This document shows, in pieces, positions 8,709 through 17,846 of a stretch of DNA of 32,495 bases. Under the pieces are notes generated by a model. That model saw only the letters and a program-made list of their open reading frames with translations. It ran no database searches and was not told the origin of the DNA. This DNA comes from Candidatus Phocaeicola gallistercoris. GTDB lineage: Bacteria; Bacteroidota; Bacteroidia; Bacteroidales; Bacteroidaceae. Position numbers and translations under genes: made by a program. The stretch lies in contig DXCG01000038.1 of assembly GCA_019116145.1 (NCBI GenBank), positions 1 through 32,495 of the forward strand. The letters run 5' to 3'. Within the stretch, counting starts at the first letter, position 1, and the number at the start of each line of letters is the position of its first letter.

Positions 8709-10034
8709 ATGTTCGACAATTTAAGTGAAAGATTAGAACGGTCGTTTAAAATATTAAAAGGTGAAGGTAAAATTACCGAAATCAATGTTGCAGAAACATT
8801 GAAAGATGTACGTCGCGCTCTCTTAGACGCCGATGTTAACTATAAAGTTGCCAAAACTTTTACCGACACAGTGAAAGAAAAAGCATTAGGACAAAATGTT
8901 CTAACAGCTGTCAAGCCAAGCCAATTAATGGTAAAAATCGTACACGATGAGTTGGCAAAACTGATGGGAGGCGAGACTGCCGAACTGGAACTAAAAAACC
9001 GTCCTGCAATCATTTTAATGTCAGGATTACAAGGTTCGGGTAAAACCACATTCTCCGGGAAATTAGCCCGCATGCTAAAAACAAAGAAAAACAAAAAGCC
9101 TTTACTTGTTGCATGTGACGTATATCGACCTGCCGCAATAGAACAGTTGACTGTTTTAGGACAACAAATAGAAATACCGGTTTACAGTGAACCGGAAAAC
9201 AAGAATCCTATTCAAATAGCACAACACGCTATTCAAGAAGCAAAAGCAAAAAGCTACGATGTTGTAATCATCGATACAGCCGGTCGCTTAGCTATTGATG
9301 AACAAATGATGAATGAAATCGAGTCGATCAAAAATGCAATAGAACCTGATGAGACTTTGTTTGTTGTCGATGCAATGACCGGACAGGATGCTGTTAATAC
9401 AGCACGCGAGTTCAATGAACGTTTAGATTTTAGTGGAGTCGTCCTGACCAAACTTGATGGAGATACACGCGGAGGTGCCGCTCTTTCTATCCGTACAGTT
9501 GTAAACAAACCTATCAAATTTATTGGAACAGGCGAAAAACTTGATGCTATCGACTTATTCCATCCGGCACGTATGGCCGACCGTATCTTGGGAATGGGTG
9601 ATATTGTTTCTTTAGTCGAACGGGCTCAAGAACAATATAATGAGGAAGAAGCCAAACGATTGCAGAAAAAAATCCAAAAAAACCAGTTCGATTTCAATGA
9701 CTTTTTATCACAGATCCACCAAATTAAAAAGATGGGAAATCTAAAAGAACTGGCATCGTGGATTCCTGGCATAGGGAAACAAATCAAAGACCTTGACATT
9801 GACGATAATGCCTTTAAGAGTATTGAAGCTATTATCTATTCCATGACCCCGGAAGAGCGTACTCATCCGGAAATCATAAACGGAAGCAGACGAATGCGTA
9901 TTGCCAAAGGAAGCGGTACTAATATTCAAGAAGTAAACCGTTTGCTGAAACAATTCGAAGAAACACGGAAAATGATGCGCTTGATGACCGGCAATAAAAT
10001 GGCCGGAATGATGCAACGGATGAAAAAAAGATAA
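8709..10034 (+). CDS. ffh: Signal recognition particle protein Ffh (SRP54)
   Basis: Ffh binds 4.5S RNA and the signal sequences of membrane proteins and delivers ribosomes to FtsY. The order is standard over 441 residues. An N-terminal four-helix domain comes first (FDNLSERLERSFKILKGEGKITE). The GTPase domain has P-loop GLQGSGKTT near residue 105, DVYRPAA, DTAGRLAIDEQMM, and TKLDGDTRGGAAL. The C-terminal M domain is methionine-rich and binds RNA: GIGKQIKD, then NGSRRMRIAKGSGT, ending in MMRLMTGNKMAGMMQRMKK. It has its own promoter and is followed by a terminator. Nothing is unusual in length or motifs. Confidence 0.97.
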   Translation: MFDNLSERLERSFKILKGEGKITEINVAETLKDVRRALLDADVNYKVAKTFTDTVKEKALGQNVLTAVKPSQLMVKIVHDELAKLMGGETAELELKNRPAIILMSGLQGSGKTTFSGKLARMLKTKKNKKPLLVACDVYRPAAIEQLTVLGQQIEIPVYSEPENKNPIQIAQHAIQEAKAKSYDVVIIDTAGRLAIDEQMMNEIESIKNAIEPDETLFVVDAMTGQDAVNTAREFNERLDFSGVVLTKLDGDTRGGAALSIRTVVNKPIKFIGTGEKLDAIDLFHPARMADRILGMGDIVSLVERAQEQYNEEEAKRLQKKIQKNQFDFNDFLSQIHQIKKMGNLKELASWIPGIGKQIKDLDIDDNAFKSIEAIIYSMTPEERTHPEIINGSRRMRIAKGSGTNIQEVNRLLKQFEETRKMMRLMTGNKMAGMMQRMKKR

Positions 10035-10068
10035 TATATACCAATTAATATCTTTTTCTCAATCAATA

Positions 10069-10101
10069 AAAGACCGCTTTGGATAATTCCAAACGGTCTT
10101 T
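10069..10101. terminator. Bidirectional intrinsic terminator
   Basis: The hairpin has an 8-bp outer stem (AAAGACCG with CGGTCTTT), one bulged C at 10077, and a 5-bp inner stem (TTTGG with CCAAA) around a 6-base loop. It sits between converging ffh (+) and the NamZ-like gene (-), with A/T runs on both sides. Confidence 0.85.
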
Positions 10102-10105
10102 ATTT

Positions 10106-11269
10106 TTACTCTTCATACAGCAGATATTTCTCTCTTATACTTTTATATTCTTGAAGTGTCGGCTCCCATTCATTACATATTTGTTTTTCGGTTTTCCCTG
10201 CGATAATACCTAATCTTACCTGATCTGTTCCCATCAACAAATCGAACCATTCCGGTCGGGTGAAAAATTCTTTTTCCGGATTCCGGCTCGATGCTGCATA
10301 ATCGGCATAAAACTGTAAGACATACTTCAACGTGAAACCTTCTGGAACTTCAACATTCCGCAAATCAATGCCATAGCAACACTTATCTTTATGCAACGGA
10401 TTCTTGTCGAACCCTTCTAAAGAACGAGGAACAAACTGAAAATCGTATGATGTCAAGTCAGGACTCCCAATCATTTGAAAAGGAAAAAGCGTGCCTCTCC
10501 CCACGCTAACCGATGTACCTTCGAAAGGACATAACGAGGCATAAAAAGCAATCGCTTGGTCGTTGGGCAAATTAGGAGAAGGTTTTATAGGCAACGAATA
10601 AGGCTGACCATGTTTCCACCCTTTAACAGGAATCACCACCATGTCGCATTTTAAACCATCCCCTAACCATCCCTCCCCATTAATCATTTGAGCCAGTTCA
10701 CCTACGGTACAACCATGCAAAATAGGAATAGGGAGCATTCCGACAAAACTTTGATATTTTTTCTCCAATACCGGTCCGTCTACATAATCGCACGGGTTAG
10801 GTCGATCGAGTATTATTAACTTTTTACTATTTTCCGCACACGCCTGCATTACATAATAAAGCGTACTGATATACGTATAAAACCGTGCACCGACATCTTG
10901 TATATCGAAAACAATCAAATCTGTCTGAGCCAACTGAGCCGGTAGCGGCTTTTTATTTTTCCCATACAGCGATATTATCGGAATATTTGTCCGGACATCC
11001 CTCTCGTCGTTCACGGTTTCGCCCGCATCTGCATTGCCTCGGAACCCATGCTCTGGTGTAAAGACTTGAACGATATCCATAGAACGGCTGTATAACGTGT
11101 CTAACAAAGAAGAACATCCCACTACCGATGTTTGATTTATAACCAATGATACCCGTTTTCCTTTCAACAAAGAATCGTATGCTTCCATACGGTCGGCACC
11201 ACACAATACTTGAGCATTGCCAAGACCATGCAACAACATAAAAAGAAGGAAGAAAAAACTATATTTCAT
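10106..11269 (-). CDS. Exo-beta-N-acetylmuramidase NamZ-like protein (DUF1343 / GH171)
   Basis: The protein has 387 residues with a signal peptide (MKYSFFFLLFMLLHGLGNAQ), so it is exported, probably to the periplasm. The family signatures are LVINQTSVVG, FTPEHGFRGNADAGE, FDIQDVGARFYTYISTLYYVM and LDRPNPCDYVDGPVLE. DUF1343 proteins include NamZ of Bacillus subtilis and a Tannerella homologue, which release MurNAc from the non-reducing end of peptidoglycan fragments. By family, this one should act in cell-wall turnover or recovery. No MurNAc transporter or kinase gene is visible nearby. Its -7 element faces that of the divergent HD-domain gene and the two start regions overlap. A terminator follows. 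Confidence 0.88.
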   Translation of the reverse strand: MKYSFFFLLFMLLHGLGNAQVLCGADRMEAYDSLLKGKRVSLVINQTSVVGCSSLLDTLYSRSMDIVQVFTPEHGFRGNADAGETVNDERDVRTNIPIISLYGKNKKPLPAQLAQTDLIVFDIQDVGARFYTYISTLYYVMQACAENSKKLIILDRPNPCDYVDGPVLEKKYQSFVGMLPIPILHGCTVGELAQMINGEGWLGDGLKCDMVVIPVKGWKHGQPYSLPIKPSPNLPNDQAIAFYASLCPFEGTSVSVGRGTLFPFQMIGSPDLTSYDFQFVPRSLEGFDKNPLHKDKCCYGIDLRNVEVPEGFTLKYVLQFYADYAASSRNPEKEFFTRPEWFDLLMGTDQVRLGIIAGKTEKQICNEWEPTLQEYKSIREKYLLYEE

Positions 11270-11286
11270 TTTCCATGGTTTTTTTG

Positions 11287-11294
11287 TAGTTTTG
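11287..11294 (+). promoter_or_regulatory. -7 promoter element for the HD-domain gene
   Basis: TAGTTTTG matches TAnnTTTG and ends 26 bases before the preferred ATG at 11321. The upstream position holds TTTC rather than TTTG. Confidence 0.5.
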
Positions 11295-11300
11295 TCAGTA

Positions 11301-11308
11301 CAAATATA
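11301..11308 (-). promoter_or_regulatory. -7 promoter element for the NamZ-like gene
   Basis: On the minus strand this reads TATATTTG, a match to TAnnTTTG, about 31 bases before the start codon. It lies just downstream of the opposing -7 element of the HD-domain gene, so the two transcripts should start across the same few bases. No -33 TTTG is seen. Confidence 0.5.
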
Positions 11309-11320
11309 AAAAATGTCATC

Positions 11321-11857
11321 ATGAATCCACTAACATTAATAGACAAATATTACCCCGAAGAAAATGAATTGAAACACATTCTGTTAATCCATAGTCATTC
11401 TGTAACAGAAAAAGCACTAACTATGGCACGCAATCATCCGGAACTAAACTTAGACCTTCAATTTATCGAAGAAGCAGCCATGCTTCACGACATCGGAATA
11501 TTCCAGACTGATGCTAAAGCTATTTATTGTTTCGGGAGTTATCCGTATATATGCCACGGGTACTTAGGCTCAGAACTCATCATGGCCGAAGGATTTCCCC
11601 GCCACGCATTAGTTTGCGAGCGTCATACAGGCGCAGGATTATCGTTGGAAGATATCGAACAACAGCAACTCCCTATCCCGCATCGAGACATGCGGCCAAT
11701 CTCTTTGGAAGAACAAATTATTTGCTTTGCCGACAAATTTTTCTCAAAAACCAAACTTGATACAGAAAAAACTATTGAAAAAGCACGGAAAAATGTAGCC
11801 CGATATGGAGAAGAAGGTGCCAAACAGTTCGACAAATGGTGTAAACTCTTTTTATAG
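11321..11857 (+). CDS. HD-domain metal-dependent hydrolase, small
   Basis: The frame is open from 11210, but that start would overlap the opposite-strand gene and lie upstream of the promoter element. The ATG at 11321 gives 178 residues starting MNPLTLIDKYYPEENELKHIL. The HD pattern is IHSHSVTEKAL (first His), AAMLHDIGIF (the HD pair), VCERHTGAG (further His) and CFADKFFSK (final Asp). HD proteins are usually phosphohydrolases on nucleotides or related phosphoesters. The arrangement resembles small Bacteroidota proteins annotated as HDIG-type hydrolases. The natural substrate is unknown. LptD follows 89 bases downstream with its own -7 element, so a functional link to outer-membrane assembly is not implied. 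Confidence 0.82.
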   Translation: MNPLTLIDKYYPEENELKHILLIHSHSVTEKALTMARNHPELNLDLQFIEEAAMLHDIGIFQTDAKAIYCFGSYPYICHGYLGSELIMAEGFPRHALVCERHTGAGLSLEDIEQQQLPIPHRDMRPISLEEQIICFADKFFSKTKLDTEKTIEKARKNVARYGEEGAKQFDKWCKLFL

Positions 11858-11911
11858 TCTTAAAAATACATTAAAAACACCACTAAATGCATTTATTTAC
11901 ATGAGAATGGT

Positions 11912-11919
11912 TACTTTTG
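11912..11919 (+). promoter_or_regulatory. -7 promoter element for lptD
   Basis: TACTTTTG matches TAnnTTTG and ends 27 bases before the lptD ATG at 11947. The -33 region is only T-rich. A 10-bp palindrome AAATGCATTT lies upstream at 11885-11894; I attach no function to it. Confidence 0.5.
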
Positions 11920-11946
11920 CAACACATTGCGAAATATAGGGACTGA

Positions 11947-14760
11947 ATGACACCATTAAAAAAAACTACATATTCACTCTTTTTGCTATTTTTTATCGGA
12001 TTTTGTTTTTCTTTATACGCTGAAAACCAAAGAGTAAAAGGGAAAAGACTACGAAGAGATACAACGGCTGTATACAAGGATTCTTCTATACTTAATGAAT
12101 TACCCGAAAATGCATCAAACCGCCCGTCTATTTTATCTTCGGAGCTTAACGGTTCGTTGATGTCCGATTCTATAAAAACAGATTCTATCCCAAACGATTC
12201 GCTTTCCAATGATTCTACATCGCAAAAGCAGCCATTAGACGCACCTGTTGTCTATGAGGCAACCGATTCTGTGGTTTTCACTAAAGGTGGATTTGCCTAC
12301 TTATACGGATCGGGAAAACTGAATTACCAAAATATAGAACTTACTTCACAAATTATAACCATGAACATGGACAGTAGTACTGTTTATGCACGTGGTGTCA
12401 CCGATTCTACAGGTGTTGAACAAGGAAGCCCGGTTTTCAAAGATGGATCGACACCTTATGAATCGAAAACCATGCGTTATAATTTCAAAACAAAAAAGGG
12501 GTTTATCAATAATATCGTTACTCAACAAGGAGAAGGATATGTTGTCAGTGAAAATGCCAAAAAGAACGGAGACAATGAGATTTTCATGACAGAAGGGAAA
12601 TATACAACTTGTGAAAATCAAGAACATCCACACTTCTATTTAAAACTTTCCATGGCAAAAGTACGACCTAAAAAAGATGTCGTATTTGGACCGGCACGAC
12701 TTGTTGTAGAAGATGTTACCTTACCCATAGTAGTACCTTTCGGTTTTTTCCCTTTCAGCAGTAGTTACTCGTCGGGATTCATCATGCCGACCTATGGAGA
12801 TGAAATGAATCGGGGTTTCTATTTGAGGGATGGAGGATATTACTTTGCAATCAGCGACCAAATGGACCTCACTTTATTGGGTGAAATTTATACCAAAGGC
12901 TCATGGGGACTCTCTGCTGCATCCAATTATAATAAACGATACAAATACTCCGGAAGCTTCAATGCAAGCTATTTAGTCACCAAGACAGGCGAAAAAAACA
13001 TGCCGGATTATTCCGTTTCAAAAGACTTTCGCATCCAGTGGAGTCATAGACAAGATGCGAAAGCCAATCCCAATAGTACGTTTTCTGCCAGTGTAAATTT
13101 TGCAACCAGTAGTTACGACCGCTCAAGTTTGAGTACTTTATACGACCCTTCTTCTTATAGTAACAATACGAAAGCATCAAGTATCAGCTATTCCCGGAAC
13201 TTCCCGGAAATAGGTTTAAACTTATCGAGTACATTCAATATTACGCAAAACACGCAAGACTCTTCCGTAAATATGACATTACCCGATCTTAATATTTCGT
13301 TAAGCCGATTATATCCGTTTAAACGGAAAAAATCAGCAGGAGATGAACGCTGGTACGAAAAAATATCTCTCCAATATACCGGAGCTTTCACAAATAGTGT
13401 AGCAACAAAAGACAACTTATTGTTTAAAACTCCTTTTTCCCAATGGAGAACGGGTATGCGCCATACAATTCCTGTTTCCGCCACTTTCAATTTATTTAAA
13501 TATATCAACATAACTCCTTCTTTCAACTATACGGAACGATGGTACACTCGTAAAGTTATGCAACATTACGATGAACAAAACCGGGAAATCATGCGAGATA
13601 CCACAAGTGGTTTTTACAGAGTTTACGACTATAATATGCAGGTTTCCATGAATACAAAACTGTATGGTATGTATAAACCCTTGTTTTGGAAGAGTAAAGA
13701 AATTACCATCCGGCACGTCTTGACACCATCGGTTTCCTATCGTTATACACCCGATTTCGGGAAAGCCCATTTTGGCTATTATGAAACTTATACTTATACC
13801 GATGAATATGGAGAAGTACGTATGACTGAATATTCGCCTTTTGCAGGAGAGCCTTATGGTGTTCCGGGAAAAGGTGTCTCACAAAATATAGACTTCTCTT
13901 TAAAAAATAATTTGGAAATGAAGATGGCTTCCGATAAAGATACCACCGGATACAAAAAAATCAGCTTGATAGACGACCTGAGTGGTAACTTATCGTACGA
14001 CATCGCGCAAAAGAAATGGAGTAATCTCCGCTTAAATGCCCGATTAAAATTGACGAAAAGCTATACATTCAATATGGCTGCGACTTTTGCCACTTACGCA
14101 TACGAATTTGACGAAAACGGCAATGTACGTGAAGGTGATAGGACAGAATGGTCATACGGTCGTTTTGGACGATTCCAAGGATATAGTGGATCTTTCTCGT
14201 ACACTCTCAATAATGATACATTTAAAAAGCTGTTTAATAAAGATAAAGAAGACAAAAAAGAAAACCAAGATGACACAAACGAAGAAAGTGAAGATGAAGA
14301 AGACACTGAAGAAGAAGGATTAGAACAACAAAACAGCTTAACCAGAAAAACGGAAGCAGCAACAGTTAGTTCCGATGGATATCTTACTTTTAACTTGCCA
14401 TGGAGTTTAAGCTTGAGTTACAGCTATAGCATAAATGAAGACCGCACCAAAGACATCAATATTAAAACCATGCGCTATCCTTATTCTTTGAGGCATTCAC
14501 TCAATATCTCCGGCAATATAAAGATAGGAAGCCGTTGGAATATTACATATTCAAGCGGATACGATTTCACTTCTAAAGAAATGTCCATGACAACTGTTAA
14601 TATAACACGTGATTTACACTGCTTCAACATGCAATGTGGATTGGTATTTGGTCCGTTTACCTCATACAATTTCTCGATTCGTGCTAATTCACAGATGCTA
14701 ACAGACGCATTAAAATGGGATCAACGCAGTAACACAGGCAGTCAAGTAAGATGGTATTAA
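11947..14760 (+). CDS. lptD: LPS-assembly outer-membrane protein LptD, Bacteroidetes type
   Basis: LptD is the outer-membrane barrel that puts lipopolysaccharide in the outer leaflet with LptE. The protein has 937 residues and a signal peptide (YSLFLLFFIGFCFSLYA). A Ser/Asp-rich linker (about residues 60-100) leads into an OstA-like beta-jellyroll segment (VFTKGGFAYLYGSGKLNYQNIELTSQ, and VYARGVTDSTG). A long array of amphipathic strands follows. Strong family marks are VPFGFFPFSSSYSSGFIMPTYGDE and LTLLGEIYTKGSWGLSA. Residues about 764-796 are an acidic, lysine-containing low-complexity tract between two predicted strands. The protein ends in a barrel strand (TGSQVRWY). No LptE-like gene is adjacent. 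It converges on ung with only 36 bases between, and I see no good terminator there. Confidence 0.88.
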   Translation: MTPLKKTTYSLFLLFFIGFCFSLYAENQRVKGKRLRRDTTAVYKDSSILNELPENASNRPSILSSELNGSLMSDSIKTDSIPNDSLSNDSTSQKQPLDAPVVYEATDSVVFTKGGFAYLYGSGKLNYQNIELTSQIITMNMDSSTVYARGVTDSTGVEQGSPVFKDGSTPYESKTMRYNFKTKKGFINNIVTQQGEGYVVSENAKKNGDNEIFMTEGKYTTCENQEHPHFYLKLSMAKVRPKKDVVFGPARLVVEDVTLPIVVPFGFFPFSSSYSSGFIMPTYGDEMNRGFYLRDGGYYFAISDQMDLTLLGEIYTKGSWGLSAASNYNKRYKYSGSFNASYLVTKTGEKNMPDYSVSKDFRIQWSHRQDAKANPNSTFSASVNFATSSYDRSSLSTLYDPSSYSNNTKASSISYSRNFPEIGLNLSSTFNITQNTQDSSVNMTLPDLNISLSRLYPFKRKKSAGDERWYEKISLQYTGAFTNSVATKDNLLFKTPFSQWRTGMRHTIPVSATFNLFKYINITPSFNYTERWYTRKVMQHYDEQNREIMRDTTSGFYRVYDYNMQVSMNTKLYGMYKPLFWKSKEITIRHVLTPSVSYRYTPDFGKAHFGYYETYTYTDEYGEVRMTEYSPFAGEPYGVPGKGVSQNIDFSLKNNLEMKMASDKDTTGYKKISLIDDLSGNLSYDIAQKKWSNLRLNARLKLTKSYTFNMAATFATYAYEFDENGNVREGDRTEWSYGRFGRFQGYSGSFSYTLNNDTFKKLFNKDKEDKKENQDDTNEESEDEEDTEEEGLEQQNSLTRKTEAATVSSDGYLTFNLPWSLSLSYSYSINEDRTKDINIKTMRYPYSLRHSLNISGNIKIGSRWNITYSSGYDFTSKEMSMTTVNITRDLHCFNMQCGLVFGPFTSYNFSIRANSQMLTDALKWDQRSNTGSQVRWY

Positions 14761-14796
14761 TTCTTATTTTGAGAACAAACATAAACGCTTATGCCA

Positions 14797-15459
14797 TCAC
14801 CACTCAATAGGTGTTTGCCCATGCTGAAGCAAATATGTGTTTGCACGGCTGAAATGTTTATTCCCAAAAAATCCATTATAAGCAGAAAGAGGCGAAGGAT
14901 GTACGGAAGTAAGTACCAAATGCTTACTCCTATCTATAAAAGCTCCTTTTTTTTGCGCATAACTTCCCCACAAAATAAAAACAAGATGCTCACGATTTTC
15001 TGCCAAAGCACGAATTGCTGCATCGGTAAACTCCTCCCATCCTCGACGTTGATGTGAGCCTGCTTGATGCGCACGAACGGTAAGAGTTGCATTAAGTAAC
15101 AAAACGCCTTGTTTAGCCCATCGGGTAAGATTACCGGTAGAAGGAATGGGAGTTCCTAAATCATCGTGTATTTCTTTAAAAATATTCTGCAATGAAGGAG
15201 GAAAAGGCACACCATCGTTGACAGAAAAGCATAATCCATGAGCTTGACCTTGACCATGATAAGGGTCTTGTCCGATAATCACAACTTTCACCTTATCGTA
15301 AGGACAAAGATTAAATGCATTAAATATCAATTTTCCCGGAGGATATACAGTTGTTATTTTATATTCTTGGCGTACGAAATTCGTCAACTGAATAAAATAA
15401 GGCTTCTCGAATTCTGGAGCCAAAACGCGCTTCCACGATTCTTCTATCTGTACATTCAT
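14797..15459 (-). CDS. ung: Uracil-DNA glycosylase (family 1)
   Basis: Ung removes uracil from DNA as the first step of base excision repair. All family-1 motifs are present in 220 residues. [17 protein letters not shown] (from about residue 63) has the water-activating Asp65. LLLNATLTV is near residue 119, and the DNA-intercalating loop [11 protein letters not shown] is near residue 186. Length is normal. It is the last gene of a probable DUF1573-meaB-ung unit, 56 bases after meaB, and I see no separate promoter in that gap. The shared transcript looks positional rather than functional. Confidence 0.96.
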   Translation of the reverse strand: MNVQIEESWKRVLAPEFEKPYFIQLTNFVRQEYKITTVYPPGKLIFNAFNLCPYDKVKVVIIGQDPYHGQGQAHGLCFSVNDGVPFPPSLQNIFKEIHDDLGTPIPSTGNLTRWAKQGVLLLNATLTVRAHQAGSHQRRGWEEFTDAAIRALAENREHLVFILWGSYAQKKGAFIDRSKHLVLTSVHPSPLSAYNGFFGNKHFSRANTYLLQHGQTPIEW

Positions 15460-15515
15460 AATCCTTATCTGTTTTATTTCTTACAATGGTATGCACCATG
15501 CACTATAAGCTTTTT

Positions 15516-16631
15516 TCACTTTATATCTTTAGTATGGGAAAAATAAACATCCAACAAATGACGCGCAGCAGCAAAAGATGTTGATCTTCCTTCAAGTACC
15601 TCACGCTCTTGACAAGCCAACATATCTTTTATCAGACAATCATTGTAAAAACTATCTCTTAGATGCTCATTAATCGTTTCATACATCCAATATTTAGCTT
15701 GCTCGTTGCGCCGATGTTCAAAATATCCATTCGCTTTCACAAAATCGAAGTAACGAAATATCATATCCCATATTTCTTTAACTCCAATATTATAAAAGCC
15801 TGAGTATGTCAATACTTCCGGCGTCCAACCCGATTCCGGAGCAGGGAATAAATGCAATGCATTGCGGAAATGAGTTGCTGCAAGTTTAGCTTTTTCTATA
15901 TTATTCCCATCGGCTTTATTGATAACAATCCCGTCGGCCATTTCCATGATACCTCGCTTTATTCCCTGAAGCTCATCGCCCGTACCAGCCAACTGAATGA
16001 GTAAAAAGAAGTCGACCATCGAATAAACAGCCGTTTCACTTTGTCCTACGCCAACCGTCTCAACAAAAATTTTATCAAATCCCGCGGCTTCACAAAGTAT
16101 AATCGTTTCACGTGTTTTACGTGCCACACCACCCAATGACCCAGCCGCCGGGCTAGGACGAATAAAAGCATCCGGATGGACAGACAATTTTTCCATCCGT
16201 GTCTTATCGCCCAAAATACTCCCTTTGGAACGTTCACTACTCGGATCGATTGCCAATACAGCCAGTTTGCCACCACGCTCCAACACATGCAAGCCAAAGA
16301 CATCGATCGATGTACTTTTCCCTGCACCGGGTACACCGCTTATCCCTACCCGAATTGAATTTCCGGAATAAGGTAAACATTTTTCTATCACTTCTTGTGC
16401 TATTGCCTGATGCTCGGGCTTGATACTTTCTATCAATGTAACAGCCTGACTCAATACAGAGACATCGCCTTTCACAATACCGTCCACATATTCATTTACA
16501 GAGAACAAGCGACGTTTCGGTCTCACTTTCCGGTTCAAATAAGGATTTATTGTCAATGGTTGTTCTATTCCTTTATTGACAGTCAAGCCTTTATATTCTG
16601 CATTGTTTTCGGGATGTTCCATAAAAACCAT
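15516..16631 (-). CDS. meaB: Methylmalonyl-CoA mutase chaperone GTPase MeaB (ArgK family)
   Basis: MeaB is a cytoplasmic G3E-type GTPase that protects and reloads the B12-dependent methylmalonyl-CoA mutase. Motifs over 371 residues: Walker A GVPGAGKS (99-106); AIDPSSERSKGSILGDKTRM (switch region); FVETVGVGQSE (about 189-199); NKAD (238-241) for guanine recognition. An alternative start three codons in (MEHPENN, 16622) is equally plausible. The mutase genes are not in this window. The gene implies a B12-dependent succinate-propionate pathway, common in Bacteroidales. It follows the DUF1573 gene by 24 bases on the same strand. Confidence 0.93.
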   Translation of the reverse strand: MVFMEHPENNAEYKGLTVNKGIEQPLTINPYLNRKVRPKRRLFSVNEYVDGIVKGDVSVLSQAVTLIESIKPEHQAIAQEVIEKCLPYSGNSIRVGISGVPGAGKSTSIDVFGLHVLERGGKLAVLAIDPSSERSKGSILGDKTRMEKLSVHPDAFIRPSPAAGSLGGVARKTRETIILCEAAGFDKIFVETVGVGQSETAVYSMVDFFLLIQLAGTGDELQGIKRGIMEMADGIVINKADGNNIEKAKLAATHFRNALHLFPAPESGWTPEVLTYSGFYNIGVKEIWDMIFRYFDFVKANGYFEHRRNEQAKYWMYETINEHLRDSFYNDCLIKDMLACQEREVLEGRSTSFAAARHLLDVYFSHTKDIK

Positions 16632-16655
16632 TATCTTTTATTACATAAAATGTAT

Positions 16656-17756
16656 CTATTTTTCTTTCCGTTCTCTCAAAGCAGCTTTCACACGAATGGT
16701 TATAGAAGGCTTCTCCGGATCGTTTGTTATCATCAAAACCCGAGGAGTGCCTTTTACCTGTGGCAAGAGCTCGGCATAAACTGTTATTTTCATTTTTGTC
16801 GATTCACCGGGTTTCAAGGTTGTTTTCTTTAAATTTACTCCCAAGGCCGGATTAAACACTTGCATATCTTGAATTACCAGATCCGATTTTCCAACATTGG
16901 TTATTTCCACATGCTGAGTTTTTTTCTGGTCCGGCTTCAACGATAAGAATTCCAATTGGGTAGTAGACAACTGTATTTGCGGGGGATTATTTTTCTGAGT
17001 TTCCGACAAATTGGAAAAATCGGGTAACAAAATAGCCGATACAGGTATTTCATTATCACTCCCCACCTTATCGCCTGAGAAACGAGATAAATAAACTGAA
17101 GTCCGGGTTATTCCCAATTTCGGCAATTTATCGGTATTCAACGTTACAACAATCTTACCATTTTTCCCACGTCCTAATACTTCCGGAGTTGCTTTCGCTG
17201 TCAGATAAGGAGGTAAATGCATAAGGACCGGGGTATATGCTTTATTCGATGTATTAGCAACCAATATGGTAAAAGAGGGATTATCCCCTTTGTTTACATC
17301 ATCGAATTCTATTTCTTCTTTATCCAAACGTATGGCACCAAAAGCAAACGGATGAGTAAACGAATAATTTTTCGCATCGGCTGTCACTTCTCCATTAAAC
17401 TTTACATAAACAGGCACCGCCGAAGCATTACTGTATATTCCTATCTCTTTATAAAAATGCCCGATAGCCTCAGCATCGAAAACTGCAGAGACTTCTCCTT
17501 TCCCATTTACAGGAATCGGTTCTTTAGTCCAACTCAGTTTGGTACACCCGCACGATGAAGTAACATTCGATATGACCAATGGCGACTTTCCTGTATTGGT
17601 AAAATTGTAGACTACCGTAACCGGATTACGCCATAACACATAACCTAATTCCTGTATGTCTTTTTCGAATGTAATTTTAGGCTGTGCCCAAACATTTACC
17701 CCTATCATGAGGAACCCTAAAGCTATAAATAAGATACGTTTCATTCTTACAATCAT
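16656..17756 (-). CDS. Exported DUF1573 protein with multiple Ig-like (ASPM-type) repeats
   Basis: This protein of 366 residues has a signal peptide (MKRILFIALGFLMIGVNVWAQ). The better start is the internal ATG at 17744, four codons in. DUF1573 signatures are FTNTGKSPLVISNVTSSCGCTKLSW with its CGC motif, and PVNGKGEVSAVFDAEAIGHFYKEIGIYSN. A second similar fold near residue 285 begins VEITNVGKSDLVIQDMQVFNPALG. The domain is an Ig-like beta-sandwich related to ASPM-SPD-2-hydin modules and its function is unknown. It is abundant in secreted Bacteroidota proteins. The gene is first in the unit with meaB and ung and has one of the best promoters in the window. Confidence 0.85.
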   Translation of the reverse strand: MIVRMKRILFIALGFLMIGVNVWAQPKITFEKDIQELGYVLWRNPVTVVYNFTNTGKSPLVISNVTSSCGCTKLSWTKEPIPVNGKGEVSAVFDAEAIGHFYKEIGIYSNASAVPVYVKFNGEVTADAKNYSFTHPFAFGAIRLDKEEIEFDDVNKGDNPSFTILVANTSNKAYTPVLMHLPPYLTAKATPEVLGRGKNGKIVVTLNTDKLPKLGITRTSVYLSRFSGDKVGSDNEIPVSAILLPDFSNLSETQKNNPPQIQLSTTQLEFLSLKPDQKKTQHVEITNVGKSDLVIQDMQVFNPALGVNLKKTTLKPGESTKMKITVYAELLPQVKGTPRVLMITNDPEKPSITIRVKAALRERKEK

Positions 17757-17775
17757 TAATCTATCTTTAAGTAAA

Positions 17776-17807
17776 CAAAGATAAAGAGAAAATTAAAGAT
17801 GTACAAA
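17776..17807 (-). promoter_or_regulatory. Complete Bacteroidetes-type promoter for DUF1573-meaB-ung
   Basis: On the minus strand TTTG (17804-17807), a 20-base spacer and TATCTTTG (17776-17783) make a full match to the -33/-7 consensus. It ends 19 bases before the upstream ATG and 31 before the preferred one. Confidence 0.8.
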
Positions 17808-17846
17808 ACTTCTACAGAATTAAAATGAAATGCCTTGATATCTAAA

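Noticed and set aside
11210-11320. Upstream extension of the HD-domain protein (start at 11210)
   Set aside because: It would overlap the start of the opposite-strand NamZ-like gene, begins before the promoter element at 11287, and encodes a basic, non-family stretch.
11885-11894. 10-bp palindrome AAATGCATTT upstream of lptD
   Set aside because: It is too short and AT-rich to support a regulatory claim, and there is no second copy nearby.
14087-14323. Lysine/threonine-rich frame inside lptD
   Set aside because: It is an out-of-frame reading of the acidic GAA/GAT-rich tract of lptD, with no independent start signal.
15489-15502. Short hairpin ATGGT/ACCAT between meaB and ung
   Set aside because: The stem is five base pairs with no T-tract, so it is not a credible terminator.
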